From NCBI RefSeq assembly GCF_000756715.1, contig NZ_CCSE01000001.1, forward strand, positions 186,001-250,000: 64,000 bases of DNA. Reading direction: 5' to 3'. The notes below the pieces were generated by a model. It was not told the origin of the DNA. It saw only the letters and a program-made list of their open reading frames with translations, and ran no database searches. Below are positions 31,450-39,362 of the stretch, in pieces (position 1 is the first letter of the stretch; the number at the start of each line of letters is the position of its first letter). Both the position numbers and the translations under genes were made by a program. This stretch comes from Jeotgalicoccus saudimassiliensis. GTDB taxonomy: Bacteria; Bacillota; Bacilli; Staphylococcales; Salinicoccaceae.

Positions 31450-31916
31450 GTAAAAGCAACCAGAAAACAAAGCCGCTTGCACAAAACCGCAAGGCGAGTC
31501 ACGATTATTCGATTGATGACACGATTGAAGCGGGTCTTGTGCTCCGCGGTACAGAAATTAAATCGATACGCCGCGGGTCTGCGAACTTAAAAGACTCGTA
31601 CGCACGTGTCTACCAGGACGAAATGTATGTCTATAATATGCACATTGCGCCGTACGAAGAGGGGAACCGTTTTAACCACGAACCGCTCCGTACGCGCAAG
31701 CTTCTATTGCACCGCAAGGAAATCAACAAGCTGAGAAGCCATATGCAGGAGCCGGGTAATGCGATTATTCCGCTGAAACTGTATATTAAAAACGGTGTGT
31801 GCAAAATGCTTTTAGGCATTGCAACTGGTAAAAAGAAATACGATAAACGCGAAGATCTGAAGAAGAAGCAGATGAAACGCGAGATTGACCGTGCGATGAA
31901 GGAGCAGTACCGTTAA
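31446..31916 (+). CDS. smpB: SsrA-binding protein SmpB
   Basis: 156 residues with [20 protein letters not shown] at the N-terminus and the basic C-terminal tail [14 protein letters not shown] that folds into the ribosomal mRNA channel. It binds tmRNA and delivers it to stalled ribosomes. It overlaps rnr and is followed at once by the tmRNA gene, the standard arrangement. Confidence 0.98.
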   Translation: MSKSNQKTKPLAQNRKASHDYSIDDTIEAGLVLRGTEIKSIRRGSANLKDSYARVYQDEMYVYNMHIAPYEEGNRFNHEPLRTRKLLLHRKEINKLRSHMQEPGNAIIPLKLYIKNGVCKMLLGIATGKKKYDKREDLKKKQMKREIDRAMKEQYR

Positions 31917-31986
31917 TTTGTCAGCCGGTTTTTATCGTGTTATAATGTTACATGCTCGGCTAAACAGCCGTTATATTAAATAATCC

Positions 31987-32345
31987 GGGGACGTTCCGGA
32001 TTCGACAGGGGCTATTCGGGCATTTTAAGCGTGTCGGAGGTTTCGGCTTCGTCATCAACGATACTCAGTTATAATAACTGGCAAACAAAACAATTTCGCA
32101 GTAGCTGCCTAAGAGCGCTCTGCATCATCCCATGAGCTTGCCTATGGCCCGTGACGATGATTCAACTATAATAGGATACGCTTTTCAGTCTGCAGTCTGA
32201 AGACTGAAAGGAAGAGATTAACCGGACTAGCATGGAATGAGGTTCGTTCATTACCATCATCCATGTGAAACTTAATAATGAACTACACACGTAGAAAGAA
32301 ATGTTACGAGGTCTCTGGACGCGGGTTCAACTCCCGCCGTCTCCA
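31987..32345 (+). ncRNA. ssrA: Transfer-messenger RNA
   Basis: The 5' end GGGGACGTTCCGGATTCGAC and 3' end GGTTCAACTCCCGCCGTCTCCA form the tRNA-Ala-like part (GGGGACG pairs with CGTCTCC). The tag reading frame begins at GGC 32080 and ends at TAA 32110-32112, giving GKQNNFAVAA after the alanine from the tRNA part, close to the S. aureus tag that also ends NNFAVAA. CCA is not encoded. It rescues stalled ribosomes with SmpB. Confidence 0.97.
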
Positions 32346-32352
32346 TATAAAA

Positions 32353-32387
32353 GGCTCAATCCTTAAACGGGATTGGGTCTTTTTTTG
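32353..32387 (+). terminator. Terminator after ssrA
   Basis: GGCTCAATCC pairs over ten positions with GGATTGGGTC, followed by a run of T (32380-32387). Confidence 0.9.
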
Positions 32388-32502
32388 TTTAAAATGAGAA
32401 TTTTATCTGAGTAATTTAATTAACCTTTAATCATTCGTCTACCGATTCATAACTTTTCCTGTGTAACTTATAAATTAAGAAATAGAGAGAGGGAGATGTA
32501 TT

Positions 32503-33690
32503 ATGAAAATGGTAGTTATCCCGTCAGGGTTTAAAGAATCGTTAAGCTCAGAAGAAGTGGGACGTGCAATTGAAAAAGGAATTTACCGTGTCAGCCGGGA
32601 GCATGATGTCACTGTCATCCCGATGGCTGACGGCGGTGAAGGTTTCGTTGAGACGATTGTTAAATTAAAAGAAGGTAAAACAGTAAAAACATTAGTGACG
32701 GGACCGGTCGGCAAAACGATAAATTCGTACTTTGGAATTTTCCATGAGAACGGTGTGAAAACTGCTGTAATTGAAATGGCGGCAGTCGCAGGACTGCGTC
32801 ATGTACCGCACGATCAGAGAAATCCGCTGTACACGACGACGTACGGTGTGGGTGAAACGATCATTGAAGCTGTCAATCAGGGGGCAGAGAGAATTTTAAT
32901 CGGCTGCGGGGACTCCGGTACTTCTGACGGCGGTGCCGGAATGGCACAGGCGGTCGGCGTGAAGTTTTACAATAGAAACAATGAACTGTTAAATGTTACA
33001 GGCGGTGCGTATATCGGTGAAATTCACCGGGTGGATATGTCGGATATTGATCCGCGCGTGCTGGATATCGATATCGATGTCGCAGTAAACTGGAAAAACG
33101 TACTGTGCGGTGAACGCGGTGTGGCAAAAGTGTTCGGTCCCCAAAAAGGAGCATCAAAATCGGATGTGGAACTTTTATCAGACAACTTTGACCATCTGGC
33201 AAAGCTTTTGAAAGAACTCACCGGCAATGACTATTCACTGGTAAACGGCGGCGGGGCATCGGGCGGTCTTGGTGCGGGACTTGCCGGATTTATCGGTGCG
33301 GAGCTGCATCCGAGATTTGATATTATCCGCAAGTATATCGAAATATCAGACGCGATTCAGAATGCCGATATAGTCATTACTGCCGAAGGGTGCATCGATT
33401 ATCAGACACCAAACGATAAAATACCGTCTGAAGTCGCGCGTATCGCAAAACAATATAATAAGCCGGTCGTGGCATTTGCCGGAACTATCGGTAAAAAGGC
33501 GAGCCTGAATTATAAGAGCGGCATCGATGCGTATGCGAGTATCATTCCAAAACCGGCGACACTTGAAAAATCCATGGCAGATGCAGCGAAATGGCTGGAA
33601 AAATGCACAGAGAATACAATCAGAAAAATTATGATCGGCACACAGGTGGCACAAAACCTTCAAAGATTATCGGAGCAGCCGGTTAAATGA
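32503..33690 (+). CDS. Glycerate kinase (GarK/GlxK family)
   Basis: 395 residues. The N-terminus VIPSGFKESLSSEEV and MADGGEGF near residue 46 are the class-defining motifs; GDSGTSDGGAGMAQA near 140 and NGGGASGGLGAGLAGF near 250 complete the active site. It phosphorylates glycerate with ATP to 2- or 3-phosphoglycerate, feeding lower glycolysis. Its stop overlaps the start of an SLC13-type carrier by four bases, suggesting a glycerate uptake-and-use pair. Confidence 0.93.
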   Translation: MKMVVIPSGFKESLSSEEVGRAIEKGIYRVSREHDVTVIPMADGGEGFVETIVKLKEGKTVKTLVTGPVGKTINSYFGIFHENGVKTAVIEMAAVAGLRHVPHDQRNPLYTTTYGVGETIIEAVNQGAERILIGCGDSGTSDGGAGMAQAVGVKFYNRNNELLNVTGGAYIGEIHRVDMSDIDPRVLDIDIDVAVNWKNVLCGERGVAKVFGPQKGASKSDVELLSDNFDHLAKLLKELTGNDYSLVNGGGASGGLGAGLAGFIGAELHPRFDIIRKYIEISDAIQNADIVITAEGCIDYQTPNDKIPSEVARIAKQYNKPVVAFAGTIGKKASLNYKSGIDAYASIIPKPATLEKSMADAAKWLEKCTENTIRKIMIGTQVAQNLQRLSEQPVK

Positions 33691-35057
33691 CACGGATACA
33701 AAAGCTGCTCTCTATTGGATTTCTGATTATTACTGTGCTGATCAGTCTGTCACCGGAACTGGACTACCGGGGTTACTTAAGTTTTATCATATTTATATTC
33801 GCTCTCGGTATGTTTATATTCTCATCGATACCGGCAGGTCTGGTCGCGTGGCTTGCACTATGCGCAGGTGTGCTGCTCGGTCTGCCTGAAGAGATTATTT
33901 TTGAATCATTCAGCATCGACATCGTCTGGCTGATGATCGGTGCATTTATTATAGCGGAAGTGCTGGTAAAGAGCGGACTCGTCGACAGGCTGACAAGATG
34001 GATCGAAAAGAACTGCTATACGAAAGGCAGGGTGACATTCTTTACTTTTCTGCTGATCCAGATTCTGTCTGTTGCTGTACCGTCGACGTCGGGAAGAGCA
34101 TCGGCAATGCTGCCGGTTTATAATATTTTAAGCAGCAGATTTCATCAGCATAAAAAGTTTTTCGGCATCGGCATTCCGGTGCTGATACTGATGGGTGCGA
34201 ATACGACGCTGCTCGGTGCAGGCAGTCACATTATCGGTATCGGAATATTGAATGCACAAACAGGAGAGTCGATTTCCTATGCTGAATTTCTCATTTACGC
34301 GCTGCCGTTCGGTCTGACTATCGGTCTGATCACACTCTTTGTCTTAAAAATGATGTACTTTAAAGAGTTTAATTACGACTTTGAAATACCGGCTGAGCAG
34401 GATAAAAAACCGTTCACTTTAAGAGAGAAATATGCACTTTTTCTGACAGGCTTAACGATACTGCTCTGGCTGACAGAACCTGTGCACGGTTTCGATATTG
34501 CATTTGTCACAATACTGATGAGTCTGATTATGATGCTGCCGTCTTTGAAATTAATCAGCTGGAAAGAAGGACTCGCGAGTGTGTCATGGAGTTTAATATT
34601 TTTCGTGGCGGGTGCAGCTGCACTCGGTAAACTGCTTGTGGATTACGGCGTGACTGACTATTTCCAGCACGTACTTATGGGCTTGTTCAGCGGCATGAAC
34701 TTCGCTTCCGGTCTGCCGGTGTTAATCCTCATAATACTTGTCAGCGTATTGTCGCATCTGTTAATTACGAGCCATACAACGCGGGCGGTCGTGCTGATAC
34801 CGGTGTTCATAATTCTCGCGCAGTCATTTAATCTCAATACGGAAGCGGTTGTGTTTATCGCGCTGCTCGGAATTAATTTCTGTGTCATGCTGCCGGTCAG
34901 TTCAAAAGCGCTGCTCATATTTTATGAGAGTGACAACTGTCCGTTTGGAACACGTGAACTTATGAAAATCGGGCTGCTGCTTATGCCGGTATACGTGATA
35001 CTGATGGTATTAACGTACTATCTTTACTGGCAGCATATCGGACTTTCCCTGATTTAA
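33687..35057 (+). CDS. SLC13/DASS-family permease
   Basis: 456 residues with about 12 hydrophobic segments. AVPSTSGRASAMLPV near residue 132 and FCVMLPVSSKALLI near 400 resemble the SNT-type substrate motifs of the DASS/citrate transporter superfamily. Translational coupling to glycerate kinase suggests glycerate or a related hydroxy acid as substrate; members usually carry dicarboxylates, so this is inference. Confidence 0.82.
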   Translation: MTRIQKLLSIGFLIITVLISLSPELDYRGYLSFIIFIFALGMFIFSSIPAGLVAWLALCAGVLLGLPEEIIFESFSIDIVWLMIGAFIIAEVLVKSGLVDRLTRWIEKNCYTKGRVTFFTFLLIQILSVAVPSTSGRASAMLPVYNILSSRFHQHKKFFGIGIPVLILMGANTTLLGAGSHIIGIGILNAQTGESISYAEFLIYALPFGLTIGLITLFVLKMMYFKEFNYDFEIPAEQDKKPFTLREKYALFLTGLTILLWLTEPVHGFDIAFVTILMSLIMMLPSLKLISWKEGLASVSWSLIFFVAGAAALGKLLVDYGVTDYFQHVLMGLFSGMNFASGLPVLILIILVSVLSHLLITSHTTRAVVLIPVFIILAQSFNLNTEAVVFIALLGINFCVMLPVSSKALLIFYESDNCPFGTRELMKIGLLLMPVYVILMVLTYYLYWQHIGLSLI

Positions 35058-35070
35058 TTTTAAATTTTAT

Positions 35071-35095
35071 GTTTAAAGATGATTAGTATGGGAAT
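35071..35095 (+). promoter_or_regulatory. Sigma-B-type promoter of csbD
   Basis: GTTTAA, a 13-bp spacer, GGGAAT (35090-35095), close to the sigma-B consensus GTTTAA-N12-14-GGGTAT. csbD is a sigma-B target in Bacillus and Staphylococcus. Confidence 0.78.
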
Positions 35096-35145
35096 ATACC
35101 AAATGTACAAAAAATACTATTTAATTCATTAAGGAGTGTTTTTAC

Positions 35146-35346
35146 ATGGCTGAAGAAAAAGGCAGCAAGTTAGATCAATTAAAAGGAAACGCAAAAGAAA
35201 CGATTGGTAATGCAGTCGGAAACGAGAAGTTGGAAAAAGAAGGTATCCAGGATAAGGCTGCAGGCAAAGCTAAAGAGTATGTAGAAAAAGGCAGCGATAA
35301 AGCGAACGAATCTATCGATAACCTTTCAGACAGATTTAAAAAATAA
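35146..35346 (+). CDS. CsbD-family stress protein
   Basis: 66 residues, hydrophilic, repeated Lys/Glu/Ala/Gly pattern ([18 protein letters not shown]) typical of CsbD. Function is unknown; the family is abundant in general stress. A sigma-B-type promoter sits 51 bases upstream and a terminator follows, so it is a single-gene unit. Confidence 0.92.
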   Translation: MAEEKGSKLDQLKGNAKETIGNAVGNEKLEKEGIQDKAAGKAKEYVEKGSDKANESIDNLSDRFKK

Positions 35347-35358
35347 TATTTAACAAAG

Positions 35359-35389
35359 ATGAAGCTGTATTTTATGCGGCTTCATTTTT
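35359..35389 (+). terminator. Terminator after csbD
   Basis: ATGAAGC (35359-35365) and GCTTCAT (35379-35385) followed by T-run. Confidence 0.82.
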
Positions 35390-35405
35390 GTGATAATTTT
35401 TAAAT

Positions 35406-35435
35406 TTGAATATAAACGGAAATTCAGAGTATGAT
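35406..35435 (+). promoter_or_regulatory. ohr promoter
   Basis: -35 TTGAAT (35406-35411), 18-bp spacer, -10 TATGAT (35430-35435), then SD GGGAGG and ATG 35470. An OhrR operator was looked for and not clearly seen. Confidence 0.55.
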
Positions 35436-35469
35436 GGAATTGTAATCAAAATATTGGGAGGCAGTTATA

Positions 35470-35880
35470 ATGGCAGTTAAATATGAAATCAATGCAGTAA
35501 ACACAGGCGGCCGTAAAGGTCATGTTACAACAGGAGACAAAGCAATCGATTCACCGGTAATCCCGCCGGATCAAAGCGGCGAAGGCGTAAACCCGGAACA
35601 GTTATTTGCTGCAGGCTATGCATCATGCTTTAACGGTGCTTTCGATTTAATGATTAAAAAAGGCGGCGTGCGTGACGCAGAGCCTGAAGTAGATTTAACA
35701 GTACGTCTTGAAGAAGACGGCGAAGGCGTTAAACTTGGTGTGGACATTAAAGCTAAAGTTAAAAACATGTCTCAGGAAGACGCTGAAAAGTATTTAGAGC
35801 AGGCACACGATTTCTGCCCGTACTCTAAAGCGACACGCGGCAATATCGATGTGGACTTATCAGTAGAAGTAGTAGAATAA
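35470..35880 (+). CDS. ohr: Organic hydroperoxide resistance protein (Ohr)
   Basis: 136 residues of the OsmC/Ohr fold with the peroxidatic Cys53 in YASCFNGAF and resolving Cys116 in [14 protein letters not shown]. Ohr reduces organic hydroperoxides with lipoyl thiols. It forms a single-gene unit with its own promoter and terminator. Confidence 0.94.
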   Translation: MAVKYEINAVNTGGRKGHVTTGDKAIDSPVIPPDQSGEGVNPEQLFAAGYASCFNGAFDLMIKKGGVRDAEPEVDLTVRLEEDGEGVKLGVDIKAKVKNMSQEDAEKYLEQAHDFCPYSKATRGNIDVDLSVEVVE

Positions 35881-35886
35881 AAATAC

Positions 35887-35911
35887 AGAGCCCGCTGAGG
35901 GCTCTTTTTTT
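35887..35911 (+). terminator. Terminator after ohr
   Basis: AGAGCCC, GCTGA, GGGCTCT, then T-run. Confidence 0.92.
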
Positions 35912-35967
35912 CGGTTTGCTGCGGGCGGAAGTTATTAGTGCAGTCGTTCAGAAGCACCGCTCATGTG

Positions 35968-36543
35968 TTACTCAACAGTAATATCAAATACTGCCTGTTC
36001 ACCTTCCGAGTTCATCAGCGGTTCGAATACGGCTGTCATTTTACCCGGTTCATTGACCAGTCCGTATGCCATTTTCCCGGTGATCGATTCTCCGGGAGCA
36101 ATATCGGCAGGGAGGCTGCTGTCAAGATCATAACTTCGAATGTGTTCACCGTCAGATTCCACGGTAATATCCCGTCCGGCCGGGAATGTTTCATCCGTGC
36201 CGTTGTCATATGTAACGTCCAGTACGAGTACGCCGCTCACGTCGATAATGCTTTCATCGCTGCGTTCGTCTGTCATATAGGCATCGTTAATGGTTAGTGT
36301 AATCCCGTCGATTTCCGCGGCTTCACCAAGCTGATGGTTATCGCTCTCTTTTTCAGCAGATTCAACTGCTTCCTCATCGACTTCATCGATTTCTATTTCG
36401 CTGTCATTTTCACCGGTAAACAGGTTTTCCTCTTGTTCTTCCTCTGCAGCTTGTGTTTCAGCATTGCTGTTTTCGTCTTCGGTATTATCACTGCATGCCG
36501 TGAGTATCAGGGCTGCGAATGCCGGCAGAATTATTTTTTTCAT
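35968..36543 (-). CDS. Lipoprotein with DUF4352/DUF5067-like domain
   Basis: 191 residues. A lipoprotein signal peptide ends in the lipobox ALILTAC (Cys near 17), followed by a strongly acidic linker to about residue 70 and a beta-rich immunoglobulin-like domain (ITLTINDAYMTDERSD ... VLVLDVTYDNG). Same architecture as the lipoproteins at 44111 and 47778. Such domains are found on the outer face of the membrane; function is unknown. Single gene, convergent with ohr and divergent from aroD. Confidence 0.8.
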   Translation of the reverse strand: MKKIILPAFAALILTACSDNTEDENSNAETQAAEEEQEENLFTGENDSEIEIDEVDEEAVESAEKESDNHQLGEAAEIDGITLTINDAYMTDERSDESIIDVSGVLVLDVTYDNGTDETFPAGRDITVESDGEHIRSYDLDSSLPADIAPGESITGKMAYGLVNEPGKMTAVFEPLMNSEGEQAVFDITVE

Positions 36544-36637
36544 TTACTTTAACCTCCGGGATACTATAATGGTTTTATGATACCATTAGATTGAAATATC
36601 TATCAATCGCATTCAGTACGTACAAAGGGGAAAACTT

Positions 36638-37354
36638 ATGAATACAACAAAAATTGTCGTTACACTTTCCGGTCATAATGACGACGAAATTAGAGAAGAA
36701 ATACAAAAAGCACAGGATAATATAGATGATTTTGATATTGTGGAAATACGCGGGGATGTGTTCGATGCACTGAATCGTGAGGATCACGGTAAAAAGGTGC
36801 GCTTCATTATCGATGCATTCAGACCGTTTAACAAAGAGATAATTTATACATACCGCACAGCACGTGAAGGCGGCAGCGGTTCGAAGACGACAGTTGAATA
36901 CGAAGCGCTGTTGAAGGCGGTCTGTGAAGTAATGGATATCGACTATATCGATATTGAAGTTCAGTCCGGCGATAAAATTACTGCATCTGTTATCGAGACG
37001 GCCCGTGCAAATAACGTGAAGTGTCTGATGAGCCATCACGATTTTAAACGCACGCCGGATACAGACGATATTTTATCGGTGATTAACAAGATGGATGAGC
37101 TTGGCGGCGATCTTTATAAAGTCGCATATTTCCCGCAGGATGAAGCGGATGTGGACAGTGTAACAGAAGCGGTAACGGCGGCCAGAAAAGAATACGGCCA
37201 TAAAGTGATCGGCATTTCGATGGGGGAATCCGGTAAACGTACACGTACTGCACAGGGCGACTCGGCTTCGGCACTTACGTACGGTTTTATAGCAAGAGAC
37301 GCAGCGCCGGGGCAAATTCACGTCACGGAACTCCGTAAAATTTTTACAAAATAA
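36638..37354 (+). CDS. aroD: 3-dehydroquinate dehydratase, type I
   Basis: 238 residues. Substrate-binding EIRGD near residue 34, YTYRTAREGG near 70, catalytic His in SHHDFKRTP near 132, and Schiff-base Lys in YKVAYFPQ near 158. It makes 3-dehydroshikimate in the shikimate pathway. It stands alone, as in S. aureus near the same region. Confidence 0.96.
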   Translation: MNTTKIVVTLSGHNDDEIREEIQKAQDNIDDFDIVEIRGDVFDALNREDHGKKVRFIIDAFRPFNKEIIYTYRTAREGGSGSKTTVEYEALLKAVCEVMDIDYIDIEVQSGDKITASVIETARANNVKCLMSHHDFKRTPDTDDILSVINKMDELGGDLYKVAYFPQDEADVDSVTEAVTAARKEYGHKVIGISMGESGKRTRTAQGDSASALTYGFIARDAAPGQIHVTELRKIFTK

Positions 37355-37397
37355 AATATTAAGCAATCTTTACAACGGCTTAATAAAAATACAATAA

Positions 37398-37492
37398 ACA
37401 GGTGGTAGTGTAAGAATCAGAAGATATGAAAATATAACTCTTCTCCCCGGCCCCTGTGTCCGAAACCTTCCCCTGAGGTTTCGGACTTTTTT
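37398..37492 (+). ncRNA. Candidate C-rich small RNA ending in a terminator hairpin
   Basis: After aroD there is TTTACA at 37371 and TACAAT about 15 bp later, a possible promoter, then a stretch with no open frame. ACAGG (37398-37402) can pair with CCTGT (37453-37457), enclosing AGAAG/CTTCT and ATAT-GAAA-ATAT. An unpaired CTCCCCGGCCCC lies before the closing strand. It ends with the 11-bp stem GTCCGAAACCT / AGGTTTCGGAC (37458-37486), whose loop is TCCCCTG, then six T. Exposed C-rich UCCC motifs are the hallmark of staphylococcal Rsa sRNAs that pair with Shine-Dalgarno sequences. It could instead be only the long-distance terminator of aroD; I prefer an sRNA but cannot prove transcription. Confidence 0.5.
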
Positions 37493-37505
37493 CATTTTTA
37501 CTTAT

Positions 37506-37530
37506 GTCTAAAATAATATATCTGGGGTAT
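37506..37530 (+). promoter_or_regulatory. Sigma-B-type promoter of the YusI-like gene
   Basis: GTCTAA, 13-bp spacer, GGGTAT (37525-37530): the -10 is an exact match to the sigma-B consensus and the -35 has one change. The start ATG is 40 bases downstream. Confidence 0.65.
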
Positions 37531-37569
37531 TATAAGGGTAAGAATAATTTCTTATTCGGGAGGATAACT

Positions 37570-37926
37570 ATGATTACATTTTATGAATACCCTAAATGCA
37601 CCACCTGCCGCAAAGGTAAAAAGTTTTTAACGGATAATGATCTGGAATTCACCGTGATCGATATGGTTAAACATGTGCCGGCGAAAGATACGCTGAAAGG
37701 TATACTGGACAAATCATCACATTCAATCGATGACTTCTTCAACAAACGCGGTACGAAGTTCAAGGAGCTCGGTTTAAAAGAGCGCCTTCACGACCTTAGT
37801 GAAGAGGAAAAGCTGGAACTGCTTGCAAGTGACGGAATGCTTATTAAGCGTCCGATGGCAGTACTTGATAACGATGTATTGTTAGGTTTTAAAGAAGAAA
37901 CTTATAAAAATGCATTATTGAATTAA
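37570..37926 (+). CDS. ArsC/Spx-family protein, YusI-like
   Basis: 118 residues from ATG 37570 (SD GGGAGG); the frame can be extended to 37504, but that would run through the sigma-B-type promoter. N-terminal YPKCTTCRKGKKF carries the CxxC pair at residues 10 and 13, and the KRPMAVLDNDVLLGF end is typical of the ArsC/Spx fold. B. subtilis yusI occupies the same place upstream of gcvH. It is a redox protein of unknown role rather than a proven arsenate reductase. Confidence 0.85.
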   Translation: MITFYEYPKCTTCRKGKKFLTDNDLEFTVIDMVKHVPAKDTLKGILDKSSHSIDDFFNKRGTKFKELGLKERLHDLSEEEKLELLASDGMLIKRPMAVLDNDVLLGFKEETYKNALLN

Positions 37927-37993
37927 TTCCGCTTGATTAAAGTATGTTAAATGTGTAACAATGAGTATGATAAGTTAAAAGGGAGGTTTTAGC

Positions 37994-38374
37994 GTGTCAT
38001 TACCACAAGATTTAAAGTACAGTGAAGATCATGAGTGGATTAAAGTTGAAGGAAATACTGCAATTATCGGGATTACTGATTTTGCACAGTCTGAGCTTGG
38101 AGATATCGTGTTTGTTGAACTTCCAGAAGAAGGCGACGACATCTCTACAGGTGATTCTTTCGGAAGCGTAGAATCAGTGAAAACTGTTTCTGAACTATAT
38201 GCGCCAGTTTCTGGTTCTGTAGTTGCTGTGAACGAAGAGCTTGAAGACAGTCCTGAACTTGTAAACGAAAGTCCATACGAAGGTGCTTGGATGCTGAAAG
38301 TTGAACTTTCAGATGAAAGCGAATTAGATAATCTTCTTGACGCTGCTGGTTACCAGGCAGTAATCGAGAAATAA
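37994..38374 (+). CDS. gcvH: Glycine cleavage system H protein
   Basis: 126 residues. The lipoyl-lysine lies in [19 protein letters not shown] near residue 63. H protein carries the aminomethyl group between P and T proteins; in Firmicutes it also serves as the entry point for lipoate relay by LipM/LipL. No P or T protein gene is near, which is common in this family. Confidence 0.97.
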   Translation: MSLPQDLKYSEDHEWIKVEGNTAIIGITDFAQSELGDIVFVELPEEGDDISTGDSFGSVESVKTVSELYAPVSGSVVAVNEELEDSPELVNESPYEGAWMLKVELSDESELDNLLDAAGYQAVIEK

Positions 38375-38381
38375 TACTTAA

Positions 38382-38409
38382 ACTCCGGGCATTTGTCCGG
38401 AGTTTTTTT
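38382..38409 (+). terminator. Terminator after gcvH
   Basis: ACTCCGG (38382-38388), loop GCATTTGT, CCGGAGT (38397-38403), then T-run. Confidence 0.93.
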
Positions 38410-38469
38410 CAAATTTGTATTTATTGCTTAAAGTGAATTTATATAAAAAATTAACTAAGGGTGATACGA

Positions 38470-38877
38470 ATGAATCTTTCTGATAAAGTACTCATTGTTG
38501 AAGGTAAGACTGATAAGCGCAGATTGGAAGAAGTACTGGTGGAGCCGGTACAGATTATTTGCACATTCGGAACCATGGGTATTTCAAAATTGGACGAAAT
38601 TATCGAACAGCTTGGTGATTCTCAAATTTTTATCTTATCCGATGCGGATAAGGAAGGAAGAAAAATTCGTAAGTGGTTTAAAAAACATTTAAGTGAAAGT
38701 ACACATATTTATATAGATCCCAAATTCGGGGAAGTCGGACGCTGTCCGCATGACTATCTCGCAAACCTCCTCTTCAGGCACGGATTTTATGTAGATACAA
38801 GCTTAATAATGAAAGGTAAGTTTTATCGTGAAGGAAACAATTTCAACGGAAGATATATTAGGGAACATACGGGATAG
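38470..38877 (+). CDS. TOPRIM-domain protein, YusF-like
   Basis: 135 residues. A stand-alone TOPRIM fold: catalytic Glu in IVEGKTDKRRLEE near residue 11 and the DxD of LSDADKEGRKIR near 57. It resembles the RNase M5/primase type and B. subtilis yusF. GTG 38461 is in frame, but ATG 38470 has the better spaced SD (AAGGGTGA). Its end overlaps the thioredoxin-like gene by 50 bases. Nucleic-acid cleavage is inferred from the fold only. Confidence 0.85.
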   Translation: MNLSDKVLIVEGKTDKRRLEEVLVEPVQIICTFGTMGISKLDEIIEQLGDSQIFILSDADKEGRKIRKWFKKHLSESTHIYIDPKFGEVGRCPHDYLANLLFRHGFYVDTSLIMKGKFYREGNNFNGRYIREHTG

Positions 38878-39148
38878 GGAACGGTACATTATTTTCGGCT
38901 ACGCAACGATGTGTAAAACATGTGATATTGCAGAAACGATGCTGAGTGTTGCGGCCAGTACGAGAGGCATTTCCTACGAACGTATCAACTTAAACTTTTA
39001 TAAAACATTGATCGAAGTTTATCAGATTCGTTCTGCACCAGCACTGTTGCTATTTAAAAACGGCAGACTGGTGAAGGAAGTTTATGCATTCCAGTCGGTC
39101 ACTTATTTAAACGAAGTACTGACGGAATTTTTGATTGACGAGGATTAA
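38828..39148 (+). CDS. Thioredoxin-like protein, YusE-like
   Basis: 106 residues of thioredoxin fold with CKTC near residue 30 (YATMCKTCDIAE) and cis-Pro in RSAPALLLF. The GTG start lies inside the TOPRIM gene in another frame, with SD AAAGGTAAG upstream. Order gcvH-toprim-thioredoxin-metNPQ matches the yus cluster of B. subtilis. Redox partner unknown. Confidence 0.82.
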   Translation: MKETISTEDILGNIRDRERYIIFGYATMCKTCDIAETMLSVAASTRGISYERINLNFYKTLIEVYQIRSAPALLLFKNGRLVKEVYAFQSVTYLNEVLTEFLIDED

Positions 39149-39182
39149 ATTGTCTGATAATATTGATTTAATTAAATATTTA

Positions 39183-39331
39183 CTCTTATCAAGAGTGGTG
39201 GAGGGAAGTGCCCTTTGAAGCCACGGCAACCGTCACTGCGACAAGGTGCCAAATCACCGGATGAATTTCCAGAGATGAGAGGCCGAATGAACGTTAAAAA
39301 GCCTGCTCATTATTTGGAGCAGGCTTTTTTG
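39183..39331 (+). promoter_or_regulatory. SAM-I riboswitch (S-box) controlling metNPQ
   Basis: The aptamer (39183-39281) opens CTCTTATCAAGAGTGGTGGAGGGA, contains GCCCTTTGAAGCCACGGCAACC and AAGGTGCCAAATC, and closes with GATGAGAG to form P1. The expression platform is the terminator GCCTGCTC / GAGCAGGC (39301-39324) plus six T. High S-adenosylmethionine should end transcription before metN. Confidence 0.97.
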
Positions 39332-39362
39332 AATAGTCCGGCGGGGGAGAAAGGAAATTGAC

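Noticed and set aside
37504-37569. Upstream extension of the YusI-like gene
   Set aside because: It would translate the sigma-B-type promoter; the SD and family start agree on ATG 37570.
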